DNA of 64,000 bases from Clostridium sp. 'deep sea' (GCF_014931565.1 NZ_CP063353.1:3100001-3164000), one strand, 5' to 3'; shown: positions 8,971 to 17,817, numbered from the stretch's first letter. The notes: generated from the sequence alone by a model not told the origin. Program-made: numbers and translations.

Positions 8971-9429
8971 CTAATCGCATTTTGTTTCTTTATAATCATA
9001 AACTACTTCAAAAATAACAGTTAAAAACATTGATGCAAACATAATGCCGCATAGTATCCACCATATTGCTGACACAAATATTTCGTTAGGATTACTATAG
9101 GTATAAGCCATAAAGAATAAATAAAGCATAAAACGTACTACCCTAAATGACATTGCCTCAGCAGTTACTTTTCTTAAAACTAATCTCTCATCGTTTTCAT
9201 TTAAAATTATATTTTTCATAGATTTTGGCTTACGCTTTAGTATTAGTAAGTTTAATACTGAGCCTATAACAATACCAAAAGGAAAAACAGCTAAAGCAAT
9301 TAAGGATTTGTTTGATATATGTTGCAAATTGGGCTTAATAAAATATCCTAATGTAAAGAGGGTTAAACATAATATTGTATTGCTAATAATTAATGTTTTT
9401 TGAGTCTTAGTGAATTTTGTTGTATTCAT
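8971..9429 (-). CDS. Membrane protein of an XRE-regulated operon
   Basis: This 152-residue protein has about four hydrophobic segments (near 13-30, 40-62, 98-115 and 120-142) and a cytoplasmic middle with NDERLVLRKVTAEAMSF. The upstream gene has a similar NDERLRILKYREES stretch, so the two are distant relatives. Its start overlaps the end of the upstream gene by 23 bp, which indicates translational coupling. It resembles small DUF2178-like membrane proteins often encoded beside short XRE regulators; that likeness is from memory and function is unknown. Confidence 0.75.
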   Translation of the reverse strand: MNTTKFTKTQKTLIISNTILCLTLFTLGYFIKPNLQHISNKSLIALAVFPFGIVIGSVLNLLILKRKPKSMKNIILNENDERLVLRKVTAEAMSFRVVRFMLYLFFMAYTYSNPNEIFVSAIWWILCGIMFASMFLTVIFEVVYDYKETKCD

Positions 9430-9892
9430 CTTTTTCCTCCTTTGTCTTTAAACCATTTTTCACATAGTTTTTTGCTAGTTTAGATACTGTTATTAATACT
9501 AATGCATATAAACCCCAAAGATGATAAAAAATATTGCCAATGCCCTCAGCTCCTAAATAAAAATAAAAACCTGAAAAGAATAATACATTAATAACACCCA
9601 TAGTATAATAAATAAAACTTTCTTCTCTGTATTTAAGAATCCTCAGCCTTTCATCATTAGCTAATATTTTAGCCTTTTTTAAAGCCTTCTCACTTCTTTT
9701 GTTATATAAATAATTTAAATAGTGTAGTAAAGTCCAAGCGAATGGTAAAATTACTAGAACCCATAAATACAATGGTTTGGCAAATATTTTAATATCTAAC
9801 CACAATGTAAATAAAGCACAGCCTAACAATATAAAACCGATAATTAGGTTAGTTTTAATTCTTAGTCTAAAATCTTCTTCATAATAATTCAT
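9407..9892 (-). CDS. Membrane protein of an XRE-regulated operon
   Basis: The protein (161 residues from the ATG at 9892) has hydrophobic segments near 15-33, 40-58, 90-110 and 115-135, and a NDERLRILKYREESF motif between the second and third, shared with the next gene. I prefer the ATG at 9892 because GGGAGG lies just upstream; an in-frame TTG at 9907 overlaps that site. The gene starts 2 bp after the HTH gene's stop codon. The set regulator plus two four-helix membrane proteins suggests a sensing or stress unit. Function unknown. Confidence 0.75.
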   Translation of the reverse strand: MNYYEEDFRLRIKTNLIIGFILLGCALFTLWLDIKIFAKPLYLWVLVILPFAWTLLHYLNYLYNKRSEKALKKAKILANDERLRILKYREESFIYYTMGVINVLFFSGFYFYLGAEGIGNIFYHLWGLYALVLITVSKLAKNYVKNGLKTKEEKDEYNKIH

Positions 9893-9894
9893 AA

Positions 9895-10089
9895 TTATAC
9901 CTCCCAAAACAAGTCATTTAAGGTTTTATTAAGAGCTTTACAAATAGCAGTGCAAAGCTTAAGACTAGGGTTATAGTTACCAGACTCAATCATGCTAATA
10001 GTTTGTCTTGTTACACCTACTATATCAGCCAGCTGTTCTTGTGAAACATCGCACTCAACCCGAGCAATTTTCATTCTCTTATTTTTCAC
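9895..10089 (-). CDS. XRE/Cro-type HTH transcriptional regulator
   Basis: A 64-residue single-domain regulator of the short XRE (YozG/immunity-repressor-like) type. The helix-turn-helix reads CDVSQEQLADIVGVTRQTISMIESGNYNPS, followed by LKLCTAICKALNKTLNDLF. It starts at GTG with an AGGAGAT ribosome site. Such regulators usually repress their own operon, here including the two downstream membrane-protein genes; the operator was not identified. Confidence 0.9.
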   Translation of the reverse strand: MKNKRMKIARVECDVSQEQLADIVGVTRQTISMIESGNYNPSLKLCTAICKALNKTLNDLFWEV

Positions 10090-10638
10090 ACAAAATCATC
10101 TCCTGTATTTTTATTATATGATTTAAATTACATTATGTCAAATATATATTGCATTTATTCAGTTAAAAATTGAATTAGATTATATTAATTGGTATTTATA
10201 TCTTTTTTTAGCGGCAATTTGCATAGAATTGTGTTGGAGATTTTTAGGAAATTATCGATATATAAAAACAGGAGATATGGAATTTGCTCCGACAAAGACT
10301 AGCAGTCAAAAGTATCAATATCCTCTAAGAAGGGACACATCTTGAGGCATAACTACATATAACTTTACAGCACTTATTAATATTATATTTGCACCGTGGT
10401 AGGTGGCTGTATCCGAATGACGTGTCCTGTATAAACAATAGCATTCGCAACCGTTGATTATTTAAAAACTAGCAAGCCATAAGGCTTGCGGAAGAGAGTT
10501 TCAATATACGTTATGTTAATCAAACATTTAGCTTGCAAAAGTGAGGTAATAACTACAGGCTTTAATTGCAACAAGGGCATGAGAATCGGTAAAAGCATAT
10601 GATATAGTAACACTTCATACCAAAGATTTTAAACAACT
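10090..10638. other. Intergenic stretch with a structured repeat element
   Basis: No coding frame is supported in these 549 bp. The right half, 10331-10504, is a copy of a roughly 175-nt repeat that recurs on the minus strand at 32906-33084. The left part is AT-rich and shows only the promoter area of the XRE operon. Confidence 0.6.
10331..10504 (+). ncRNA. Structured repeat copy A, possible omega-RNA or IS right end
   Basis: This 174-nt stretch aligns along its whole length with the minus-strand copy at 32906-33084. Shared landmarks are GGGACACAT at the start, TTGAGGCA, CTTTACAGC, AATGAYGTGT, AACCGTTG, and a 3' hairpin GCAAGCC-ataa-GGCTTGC followed by a purine-rich spacer and TTTCAA. In the other copy the stem reads GCAAACC/GGTTTG, a compensatory change. 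Sequence after TTTCAA differs between the copies. Hairpin-spacer-TTCAA followed by variable sequence is how TnpB omega-RNAs of IS605/IS607 elements end. No tnpB is present. A non-coding mobile repeat remains possible. Confidence 0.4.
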
Positions 10639-11151
10639 CTACATTTTTTCAACTATCTTACAATTACTAAGCACCTCCGTGTTTAAACCAAGCTCTTTAA
10701 ATATGCTATTTAATCTATTAAATCTTGCTAAAGTACAGGCACGATTAGGATTATGTAAATAGTATTGAAGTGTATCTGCATCTTTTAATAACTCATCATA
10801 ACTATCATTTATTTCACTTTTTGAGCTATGGTGATATATTGCATTGGTAATAATTTGCTGCTCCTCTTCGGTAAAAACATTTAGTTTTTTTAAAATTATA
10901 AGGGCATCTTTAGCACCATTGTGGGCATGGAGTTTAGATATTTTAGTACGGTATGTATATATATCATGTAACATCGCAATTATCATAGCTAGCTCAGGGT
11001 CAAGTGATCTTGATAGAGCTAATTGATGACACAACGCTGAAACCCCATATAAATGAATATAGCCACAATTAGCGTGAATCTTATCAGTTTGTTTTTCTAA
11101 AACCTCATTTACAATCCCTCTAACCAAATCAATACGTTTCTTACTAGTCAT
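10639..11151 (-). CDS. HD-domain phosphohydrolase-like protein
   Basis: From the ATG at 11151 the protein has 170 residues. The HD-domain metal ligands are visible in order: a His in the helix with ALCHQLALS, MLHDIYTYR (the HD pair), NAIYHHSSK and LLKDADTLQYY (the distal Asp). Such domains hydrolyse phosphomonoesters or nucleotides with bound metal; the substrate is unknown. The start is chosen because GAGGAGGG precedes it at 11161-11168. The longer in-frame reading adds a hydrophobic stretch with no ribosome site. Confidence 0.8.
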   Translation of the reverse strand: MTSKKRIDLVRGIVNEVLEKQTDKIHANCGYIHLYGVSALCHQLALSRSLDPELAMIIAMLHDIYTYRTKISKLHAHNGAKDALIILKKLNVFTEEEQQIITNAIYHHSSKSEINDSYDELLKDADTLQYYLHNPNRACTLARFNRLNSIFKELGLNTEVLSNCKIVEKM

Positions 11152-11303
11152 GTTTTTACCCTCCTCTTTTTTAATATCTATTAGTATAACATAATGAAAG
11201 TATGTTAATGTTGTAATAACAGCTAATATGCATTTGCTCAAAACTGCAAAATAGGATATATTCATGTTTAGTATAATTAGCAATGTTTTGAAAGGAATAA
11301 ACT

Positions 11304-11528
11304 ATGGATAACTATAAAATGACTATCTTAAAAGAGAAATTTAATAACTCTCAAACAGAACAGCAGGTAGAAGGTTTAACACTAATGATAGAGGGAAAAA
11401 TAAAAGAGGTATTTGATAAGGTTTTAGAATGTTCAGATGATTATTGTAACTATGAAGAGGTATTTCAAGATGCTTTATTTATGGGTTTAAGCCATATAAT
11501 TTATCAAGAACATAACAAAAATAAATAA
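11304..11528 (+). CDS. Small hypothetical protein
   Basis: A 74-residue acidic soluble protein predicted to be mostly helical (LKEKFNNSQTEQQVEGLTLM ... VFQDALFMGLSHIIYQE). It has a GAAAGGA ribosome site and stands opposite the HD-domain gene, divergently transcribed with about 150 bp between starts. I do not recognise its family and assign no function. Confidence 0.6.
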   Translation: MDNYKMTILKEKFNNSQTEQQVEGLTLMIEGKIKEVFDKVLECSDDYCNYEEVFQDALFMGLSHIIYQEHNKNK

Positions 11529-11711
11529 TTAATAACAACAATGTGCAAATAAATAGATTTTATAAAAATTACTATAATATCTGCTTAATTTATTAATTAG
11601 CACAGTTAATAATAATAACTAAATTTGGGTTGTTAAATATTTTTCTGCTAACAATCATTATTTTTGATATAATAATAGAATAAAATTTATACAGAATTAG
11701 AGGCGAATGGT

Positions 11712-12278
11712 GTGCGGAAGATTTTTTTTGATTTAGAAACTACAGATTTAAGACCAGGTCAAATTTGTCAGCTGGCTTATATTTGTGAGGAGAATAATAA
11801 ACTAACAAATGGTAACTGGTTTTTTACTGTACGCTATGTAACGCCAACCGCCTTCAGAATACACGGTTTAAACCGTAAAGATTTAGAAAAACTATCTAAT
11901 GGTGATGAGTTTGACGATTATGCTCTTAAAATAGCCAATATTTTTGATGGAGCAAGAAAAGTAGCCCATAATGTTAACTTCGATCGTATATTTTTGCAAA
12001 CAGAGTTACGTAGAAGTGGCGTAGCCCTACCTAAAGGAGAATGGTTTTGTACAATGTACCATTTTACTAATGTTTGCAAGCTAACACATTCTCAAAAAAA
12101 TGGTTACAAATATCCATCGTTAGTAGAACTTATGGATTTTTTTAAGATTACTAAAGAGCGAGTACAAAGCAAAACACTTGAACTATTTAAATCTTCTGTT
12201 AGTGCACATGATGCTAGGTATGATACTGTAGCTGTATGGCTATGTTACAAAGAGGCAGAAAAACAAGGGCTTTGCTGA
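11712..12278 (+). CDS. 3'-5' exonuclease, DEDD (DnaQ/RNase T) superfamily
   Basis: This 188-residue protein has the RNase H-fold exonuclease motifs: KIFFDLETTDL (ExoI, Asp-x-Glu) at residues 3-13, HNVNFDRIFLQTEL (ExoII) near 91 and SAHDARYDTVAVW (ExoIII, H-x4-D) near 168. Length matches stand-alone DnaQ-like exonucleases that trim DNA or RNA 3' ends. The start is GTG at 11712, with AGAGG upstream; translation from the nearby ATG would be in another frame. It is probably monocistronic. Confidence 0.85.
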   Translation: MRKIFFDLETTDLRPGQICQLAYICEENNKLTNGNWFFTVRYVTPTAFRIHGLNRKDLEKLSNGDEFDDYALKIANIFDGARKVAHNVNFDRIFLQTELRRSGVALPKGEWFCTMYHFTNVCKLTHSQKNGYKYPSLVELMDFFKITKERVQSKTLELFKSSVSAHDARYDTVAVWLCYKEAEKQGLC

Positions 12279-12377
12279 TTTACTTATAAAATCTATTTTA
12301 TTCAAATAATTAAAGTAGTTTGTGATAGTTTTAAAAACTATTACTATATAAAAAGAAGTGAGTAGGGGTGAATTAAG

Positions 12378-13454
12378 ATGAACTTTAATTCTTTAGATTT
12401 CATAAAAGAATTAACAAATGCAAATGGTGCTCCAGGTTTTGAAGATGAAATAGTAGAAATAGTAAAGCGTTATGCTAAACCCTATTGTGGTGAAATATAT
12501 GAAGATAAAATGCGTAATGTGATAGCTTATCGAAAAAACCATAAAGGAAATAAGCCAGTAATAATGTTAGATGGTCATACCGACGAAGTTGCCTTTATGG
12601 TTCAGTCAATTAACGCCAATGGTTCAATTAATTTTTTACCACTTGGTGGATGGCATGCCCAAAATGTACCCGCCCATTTAGTAAAAATAAAAAATAGAGA
12701 TGGTAAGTATATTACAGGTATAATTGCTTCTAAACCTCCACACTTTATGTCAGTGGATGAAAGAAGTCGCTTGCAACCAATCAATGAAATGACTATAGAT
12801 GTGGGTGCTTCAAGTTATGAAGAGGTTGTTGATGTATATAAAATTGATGTGGCCTCTCCTATAGTGCCTTTAGTTGATTTTAACTACAATGAAAATACAG
12901 ACATTATGATGGGTAAGGCGTTTGATAATCGGTTAGGTACTGCGTGTGCTATAGAGACTTTAATAAAACTACAAAATGAAGAACTTCCTGTGGATGTAGT
13001 GGCAGCGGCAGCTGCTCAAGAAGAAATTGGTACTCGGGGAGCAGAAGTAACTGTAAGAACTGTTATGCCAGACTTAGCTATAGTATTTGAAGGAAGCCCT
13101 TCTGATGACATGTATAAAAATAAACATACAACTCAATGTGCCTTAAAAAAAGGACCACAAATACGACACCGTGATAAATCAATGATTAGCAATCCACGTT
13201 TTACTGCATGGGCTCGTAAGATTGCGCAGCAAAACAATATTCCTTTTCAAGATGCAGTACGTTGGGCTGGTGGAACAGATGCTGGGAAAATTCATTTAGG
13301 TAATTTAGCAGTTCCTACAGTTGTAATTGGCATTCCAACCAGATATGCTCATACTCATTATTGTTATGCTGCTTATGAGGATTATGTGAATTCTATTAAG
13401 TGGGCTTTGGCAATTATTAAAAATATTACCCCTGAGATTATTGAGTCATTTTAA
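12378..13454 (+). CDS. M42-family metallo-aminopeptidase
   Basis: The 358-residue protein has the M42 (glutamyl aminopeptidase/TET) signature with two-metal site residues: LDGHTDEVAFMV (first His and Asp), KAFDNRLGT (bridging Asp), AAQEEIGTRGAEV (catalytic and metal Glu pair), VFEGSPSDD, and the late HTHYCYAAYEDY. These cytoplasmic enzymes form dodecamers and remove N-terminal residues from peptides; the related endoglucanase M name is also seen for this family. It ends at a strong palindromic terminator. It fits the peptide-using profile of the organism. Confidence 0.92.
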   Translation: MNFNSLDFIKELTNANGAPGFEDEIVEIVKRYAKPYCGEIYEDKMRNVIAYRKNHKGNKPVIMLDGHTDEVAFMVQSINANGSINFLPLGGWHAQNVPAHLVKIKNRDGKYITGIIASKPPHFMSVDERSRLQPINEMTIDVGASSYEEVVDVYKIDVASPIVPLVDFNYNENTDIMMGKAFDNRLGTACAIETLIKLQNEELPVDVVAAAAAQEEIGTRGAEVTVRTVMPDLAIVFEGSPSDDMYKNKHTTQCALKKGPQIRHRDKSMISNPRFTAWARKIAQQNNIPFQDAVRWAGGTDAGKIHLGNLAVPTVVIGIPTRYAHTHYCYAAYEDYVNSIKWALAIIKNITPEIIESF

Positions 13455-13464
13455 TAACTAATTA

Positions 13465-13494
13465 AAGTAGGCTATTGATATCAATAGCCTACTT
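13465..13494. terminator. Perfect 30-bp palindrome, terminator-like
   Basis: AAGTAGGCTATTGAT is followed immediately by its exact reverse complement, 11 bp after the M42 stop codon. There is no long T run, so it may act as a weak terminator or an mRNA 3' end stabiliser. A protein-binding palindrome is an alternative. Confidence 0.55.
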
Positions 13495-13640
13495 ACTCTA
13501 ACAACCCAAAATTAAAAATATATCAAAAAAATAGTAAAAACACTTACTTTTAGACCTAGTAATTGATATAATGATACTCTTTCGCTATTTATAATAGTGT
13601 TTAAAATAATGCCATTGCTTGGAGGTAAGAGAAGAGTTAT

Positions 13641-14144
13641 ATGAGTAAAGTAAGAGGCTTTGAGAAAATAAGCATTAACCAATTTGTCAAAGATATAAAA
13701 ATAACCGAATCACATCTTAAAACTTGTTATGCAAATTATCAAGTTCCCCAAAGAGGTACAGCTGTATCAGCTGGTTACGACTTTTATGCCTTGCAAAATA
13801 TAACGCTACAGCCAGGTGAGCAAATTGTTGTGCCTACTGGTATAAAAGCTTATATGCAACCAGATGAGTGGCTTGCTATATTAGTGAGAAGTAGCCACGG
13901 ATTTAAATATAATCTGCGATTAATGAATCAAGTTGGAGTCATCGATGCAGATTATTACAATAACCCAAGTAATGAGGGGCACATTTTTGTGGCCTTAAAA
14001 AATGAGGGAAACAGAACTTGGCAAGTTAAAGCCTCACAGGCCTTTGCTCAGGGTATATTTATGAAATACTTATGTGTAGATGGAGAAAATCCTGTATCAC
14101 AGCAACGGTTAGGTGGTATTGGTTCAACAGATCGGAGGGGTTAA
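13641..14144 (+). CDS. dut: dUTPase-like nucleotidohydrolase
   Basis: The 167-residue protein belongs to the trimeric dUTPase/dCTP deaminase superfamily. Motifs are in order: SAGYDFYA (motif 1), LVRSSHGFKYNL (motif 2), NQVGVIDADYYNN (motif 3, base pocket), an AFAQGIF stretch (motif 4) and RLGGIGSTDR (motif 5). dUTPase hydrolyses dUTP to dUMP and pyrophosphate. The N-terminal 45 residues are longer than in minimal dUTPases. The stop codon lies 2 bp before the proposed TTG of the HelD gene, so the two are co-expressed. This link with a helicase and nuclease suggests DNA maintenance. Confidence 0.82.
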   Translation: MSKVRGFEKISINQFVKDIKITESHLKTCYANYQVPQRGTAVSAGYDFYALQNITLQPGEQIVVPTGIKAYMQPDEWLAILVRSSHGFKYNLRLMNQVGVIDADYYNNPSNEGHIFVALKNEGNRTWQVKASQAFAQGIFMKYLCVDGENPVSQQRLGGIGSTDRRG

Positions 14145-14145
14145 A

Positions 14146-16284
14146 TTGAGTATGATTTCAAAACCAGAGTGGAATGAAGAAGAAAAATACCTTAATAGAG
14201 TAATGAAAGTTATAGAAGACGATTATGAGCAGACCACTGCCCAATGTGATAAAAGATCTGGAGAGCTAAATGACTATCGTAAGTATTTATGGGAAAATCG
14301 AAGAGATTTTAATAACTTATTCGAGATAGCCGAATATGAAGACCGCTTACGAGAAGATTTAAGAGGTTATGAGGTTTCTATGCATCGAAAGAAGGTACTA
14401 GAGAGAGCCTTAAAAATGCCTTATTTTGGAAGAGTGGATTTTATAGAAACAGGAGAAAAAATTACAGATAACCTATATATTGGCTTAGCCTCAATCATAA
14501 ATCGAGAACAGTTTGAAATACTTGTTACAGATTGGCGTGCCCCAGCCGCAGGTATGTATTACGACTTTGAAGTAGGGCCAGCATCCTATACAGCACCCGA
14601 TGGTTTAATTGAAGGTGAGGTAATCTTAAAAAGACAGTTTAAAATAAAAAACGGCAAGTTAGTTTTGGCAGTAGACACTGGTATACGTATAGATGATGAA
14701 ATATTATTACAAACCCTAAGTAAATCTCGTAATCCGCACATGCAGCAAATAGTCTATTCCATCCAAAGAGAGCAAAATCGAGTAATTAGAGATAGAAGCA
14801 GTAGATATTTATGGATTCAAGGCGTTGCGGGTAGTGGCAAAACTTCAATAGCTTTGCATAGAATTGCTTATTTATTATACCATCGTAGTAAACACTTAAA
14901 ATCAGATAATTTTATTGTGTTCTCTCCTAACCAGGTATTTATAGATTATATTTCAGATGTTTTACCCGAACTAGGTGAGGAAAATGCTCGTCAAATAACC
15001 TTTTTTGACTGTGCTGTTAAAACACTAGCTAATTATAACTTGCAAATAGAAGACGTTAGTGAGCAATTAGAGCTACTAATGCAACAAAAACCAAACAAAA
15101 GAAAACAGATAGCAAAATATAAAATGAGTCCAGAGTTTATAAAGGTGCTGGATTTATATTTACAGTATCTAAAACAGTTTAAATGGAAATTTAGGAATGT
15201 TATTTTTGCCAAACGCAAAGTTTTTACTGCCTCAGATGCAGAGTATTTATTCAATCAAGAGTATGCTCATTTACCTTTAAGTGAGAGAATTGAACAAGTA
15301 AAAAATCGAATTGTATTTTTAATTAGTTCAAAGTATAAAAGTGTACATGAAGAAAAACTAAAACAAGCAGTAATAGAAGCGTTTCCTAAAATAAATGCCT
15401 TTAGACTTTATAAAAAGCTCTATCATAACCCCCAATTATGGAGTGAAATTGGGGTAAAAGATCTGCCCAAAAAGTTAGATCAACTGTGTAGATATACAGT
15501 AGAGAGTTTAAACAAAGGAAAACTGTTATATGAAGATGTAGCTCCCTTAATGTATATGCAGAATTTTATAGAAGGACTCAATATAGATGCAACTGTAAAC
15601 CATGTGGTAGTAGATGAAGTTCAAGACTACACCTTATTGCAGCTTAGGTTAATTCGAGCAATGTTTGCTGATGCTGATTACACACTTTTAGGAGATATAA
15701 ATCAAAGTATTCATCCTCTTAATTTTTGGCAACTAGCAGAAGGCAGCAAGTCCTTTACTGAAAACTGCAAAATAGTTGAACTTAACAGATGTTATAGATC
15801 AACCATCGAAATAGCTGAATTAGCTAAATTTATATTACCTCAACAAAAGCTCGAAATTATCAAGAGAGAGGGTCAAAAACCCACACTGCATACTATAGCT
15901 AAAGATAATCTTATGCCCGAACTTGTAAATCTACTAAGGTCTCTAAGTAAGTATGAGTCTATTGCAGTTATTTGCAAAACCCTTAGTAGGTGTAAAGAAG
16001 TTTATAAAGAACTAGAACAGCAGGGTATGCAAGTAAAAATGTTAACAGGTTCTTCACGCAAATTTACCAATGGCGTCACCATATTGCCCTCTTATGTTAG
16101 TAAAGGGTTAGAGTTTGATGCAGTTATAGTTTTAGATGCAGATGAAGCTACTTACAACAGTAAAACAGAACGTAGATTATTATATACATTAACTACCAGA
16201 GCATTACACGATTTGCACTTTTTTGCACAACAGCCTTTAAGATTATTACAAAAAGCGTTAGCTAATAACTTGTTATGTAAATAA
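14146..16284 (+). CDS. helD: HelD-like superfamily 1A helicase/ATPase
   Basis: The protein (712 residues from TTG at 14146) is a UvrD-family ATPase of the HelD/helicase IV type. Walker A is GVAGSGKTS (about residues 226-234) and Walker B VVDEVQDY (about 487-494); LLGDINQSIHP and NRCYRST are further SF1 motifs. The N-terminal 100 residues are charged coiled coil, as in HelD, which enters RNA polymerase and frees stalled complexes. GGAGGGG at 14133 favours the TTG; an ATG at 14152 is the alternative. It sits between dUTPase and an Fe-S nuclease, so a DNA repair role is an equally fair reading. Confidence 0.82.
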   Translation: MSMISKPEWNEEEKYLNRVMKVIEDDYEQTTAQCDKRSGELNDYRKYLWENRRDFNNLFEIAEYEDRLREDLRGYEVSMHRKKVLERALKMPYFGRVDFIETGEKITDNLYIGLASIINREQFEILVTDWRAPAAGMYYDFEVGPASYTAPDGLIEGEVILKRQFKIKNGKLVLAVDTGIRIDDEILLQTLSKSRNPHMQQIVYSIQREQNRVIRDRSSRYLWIQGVAGSGKTSIALHRIAYLLYHRSKHLKSDNFIVFSPNQVFIDYISDVLPELGEENARQITFFDCAVKTLANYNLQIEDVSEQLELLMQQKPNKRKQIAKYKMSPEFIKVLDLYLQYLKQFKWKFRNVIFAKRKVFTASDAEYLFNQEYAHLPLSERIEQVKNRIVFLISSKYKSVHEEKLKQAVIEAFPKINAFRLYKKLYHNPQLWSEIGVKDLPKKLDQLCRYTVESLNKGKLLYEDVAPLMYMQNFIEGLNIDATVNHVVVDEVQDYTLLQLRLIRAMFADADYTLLGDINQSIHPLNFWQLAEGSKSFTENCKIVELNRCYRSTIEIAELAKFILPQQKLEIIKREGQKPTLHTIAKDNLMPELVNLLRSLSKYESIAVICKTLSRCKEVYKELEQQGMQVKMLTGSSRKFTNGVTILPSYVSKGLEFDAVIVLDADEATYNSKTERRLLYTLTTRALHDLHFFAQQPLRLLQKALANNLLCK

Positions 16285-16311
16285 AATAACAATATGGGGT
16301 GAGTAAATACC

Positions 16312-17268
16312 ATGTATCAACATCGTGATTATCCCGAAAAATCTTGGTCAGCTTCAAAGTTAGAGTCTTTTTATAGCTGTAAAAGACAGTACTACTTTAA
16401 TGCCTATGGTCATTGGAATGGTTGGGAGTTTGATGCAGACGAGCGTACAAAACAAATATATAGATTAAAAAAGATTCAAAATTGCTACACCTTAAGTGGT
16501 CAACTATTACACGAACAGATTAAAAATGTATTTAATTATCGAGTTGATAACCCTCAAACCATGTTGACAGCTATTAGAACTAGCTTAAATGACTCTGTTA
16601 AAAATTCAATACACAAAAAGTCTTATTGGCAGCAAAAGCCTAATAGGCTTACTATGTTACATGAGTACTACTATGGTAAGGGCATAAATAAACAGTTAGG
16701 GAATCAAATAATAGATCGTATGAAAACCTGTTTAACTAACTTTTTTAAGAGTGATATATATCATGATTTTAAAGCTGGAACTATTAAAATAATAGAAAAT
16801 GAAGAGCAAGGTTTTCCTCATTTTACATTTAACGATTATAAAATATACTGTATCCTTGATATGCTCTATAAAAAGGGTGACAACTACTATATAGTAGATT
16901 GGAAAACAGGTAAACCTGCAGCTGAAGAAAATCGCAGACAAATGGTAGTGTATGCTTTATACGTTTTAAGCCAATACCAAAATATATCTCTTGCTAATAT
17001 AAAAGGGATTAATAAATACTTACTCTCAGGTGAAACCATAGAATATAACTTTACAAGTGAAGATGTAGTGGACTGTAGAGATATGTTAGAAAATAGTATA
17101 ACTAAAATGGAAAACTACTTAGAGAATAAAGAGCAAAATCAACCTAAAAATGAACTAGTGTTTGAGGCTAATGTGGGTAGACATTGCAAAATGTGTAACT
17201 TTGTAGGTATTTGCCAAGAGGCTCAAGCTACTAACCAAGTTGCAGTAACTAAAGAGCTAGGGCAATAA
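16312..17268 (+). CDS. PD-(D/E)XK nuclease with Fe-S cysteines (AddB/Cas4-like)
   Basis: The 318-residue protein matches the PDDEXK_1 group of RecB-like nucleases. The core is YYIVDWKTG (D196 and K198) preceded by an acidic strand ILDM. Four cysteines, C23 in FYSCKRQYY and C292, C295, C301 in GRHCKMC-x5-C, are arranged as in AddB, Cas4 and Dna2 nucleases that hold a 4Fe-4S cluster. It starts 27 bp after the HelD gene with its own GGGGTGAG site, so the two are probably co-transcribed. A helicase plus nuclease pair suggests DNA end processing, by inference. Confidence 0.85.
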   Translation: MYQHRDYPEKSWSASKLESFYSCKRQYYFNAYGHWNGWEFDADERTKQIYRLKKIQNCYTLSGQLLHEQIKNVFNYRVDNPQTMLTAIRTSLNDSVKNSIHKKSYWQQKPNRLTMLHEYYYGKGINKQLGNQIIDRMKTCLTNFFKSDIYHDFKAGTIKIIENEEQGFPHFTFNDYKIYCILDMLYKKGDNYYIVDWKTGKPAAEENRRQMVVYALYVLSQYQNISLANIKGINKYLLSGETIEYNFTSEDVVDCRDMLENSITKMENYLENKEQNQPKNELVFEANVGRHCKMCNFVGICQEAQATNQVAVTKELGQ

Positions 17269-17460
17269 GACCAAGCGCTGTTGTGTACTCGCCTAATATT
17301 TAGGATTTGCCTGTTTGTTTAAGGTAATTATTTTATTCCGTTGCTCTCCATAAAACATATTGCATCGTGTAGTGTGTATTTTACAAGGTGAAATACGTAG
17401 TGTACTTACCTTTGGTTGAGTGTGGTGAGTTTGTTTTGTAAACGTGATTATTTAAAGTTT

Positions 17461-17492
17461 AAAAAAACTGAGGTATTAATACCTTAGTTTTT
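17461..17492 (+). terminator. Intrinsic terminator after the nuclease gene
   Basis: A near-perfect inverted repeat with AAAAAACT on the left arm and AGTTTTTT on the right encloses GAGGTATTAATACCT. It is symmetrical and could work on either strand. Confidence 0.75.
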
Positions 17493-17523
17493 TTAGGCTC
17501 TATAATAAAGGGCTCTTATAAGA

Positions 17524-17562
17524 AATAGTGTGGGTGAAAAAACATCCATACTATTTTTTTAT
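17524..17562 (+). terminator. Second intrinsic terminator
   Basis: AATAGTGTGGGTG pairs with CATCCATACTATT around an A6 loop and is followed by a seven-T run. It may belong to the lost transposon or reinforce the preceding terminator. Confidence 0.65.
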
Positions 17563-17634
17563 TAAAATAAGAAGGACATAACCCCAGAACGTAGTAGTTT
17601 TAATTGCTAAGAAAAAAACGAAAGGACTGGGATT

Positions 17635-17817
17635 ATGCCTCAAAACAATAATATATAAGAGTTACTGAATATTCAAGATAAAAAAATATAATTATATCAA
17701 GATTATTTATAAAAAGAAATAGTAAAAGGTAAGCAAAGAAATAAAACATTACCTTAAAAACAGGCGAAGCCAATATAAATATTAGGCAAGTACAGCACAG
17801 GTCTTGTTTGAGCAATC
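17635..17817 (+). pseudogene. Decayed N-terminal fragment of an ISL3-like transposase
   Basis: One frame from the ATG at 17635 reads MPQNNNI, stop, ELLNIQDKKI, stop, LYQDYL, stop, KEIVKGKQRNKTLP, stop, KQAKP ... GKYSTGLV, stop, AI. Apart from five or six stop codons (mostly TAA) this resembles the start of ISL3-family transposases, which have ..LL.I.D..I..., a KGKK segment and then CP.CGK. The stops look like point mutations in an old copy. Nothing of the catalytic domain remains downstream, and no clear terminal repeats were found. Confidence 0.4.
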
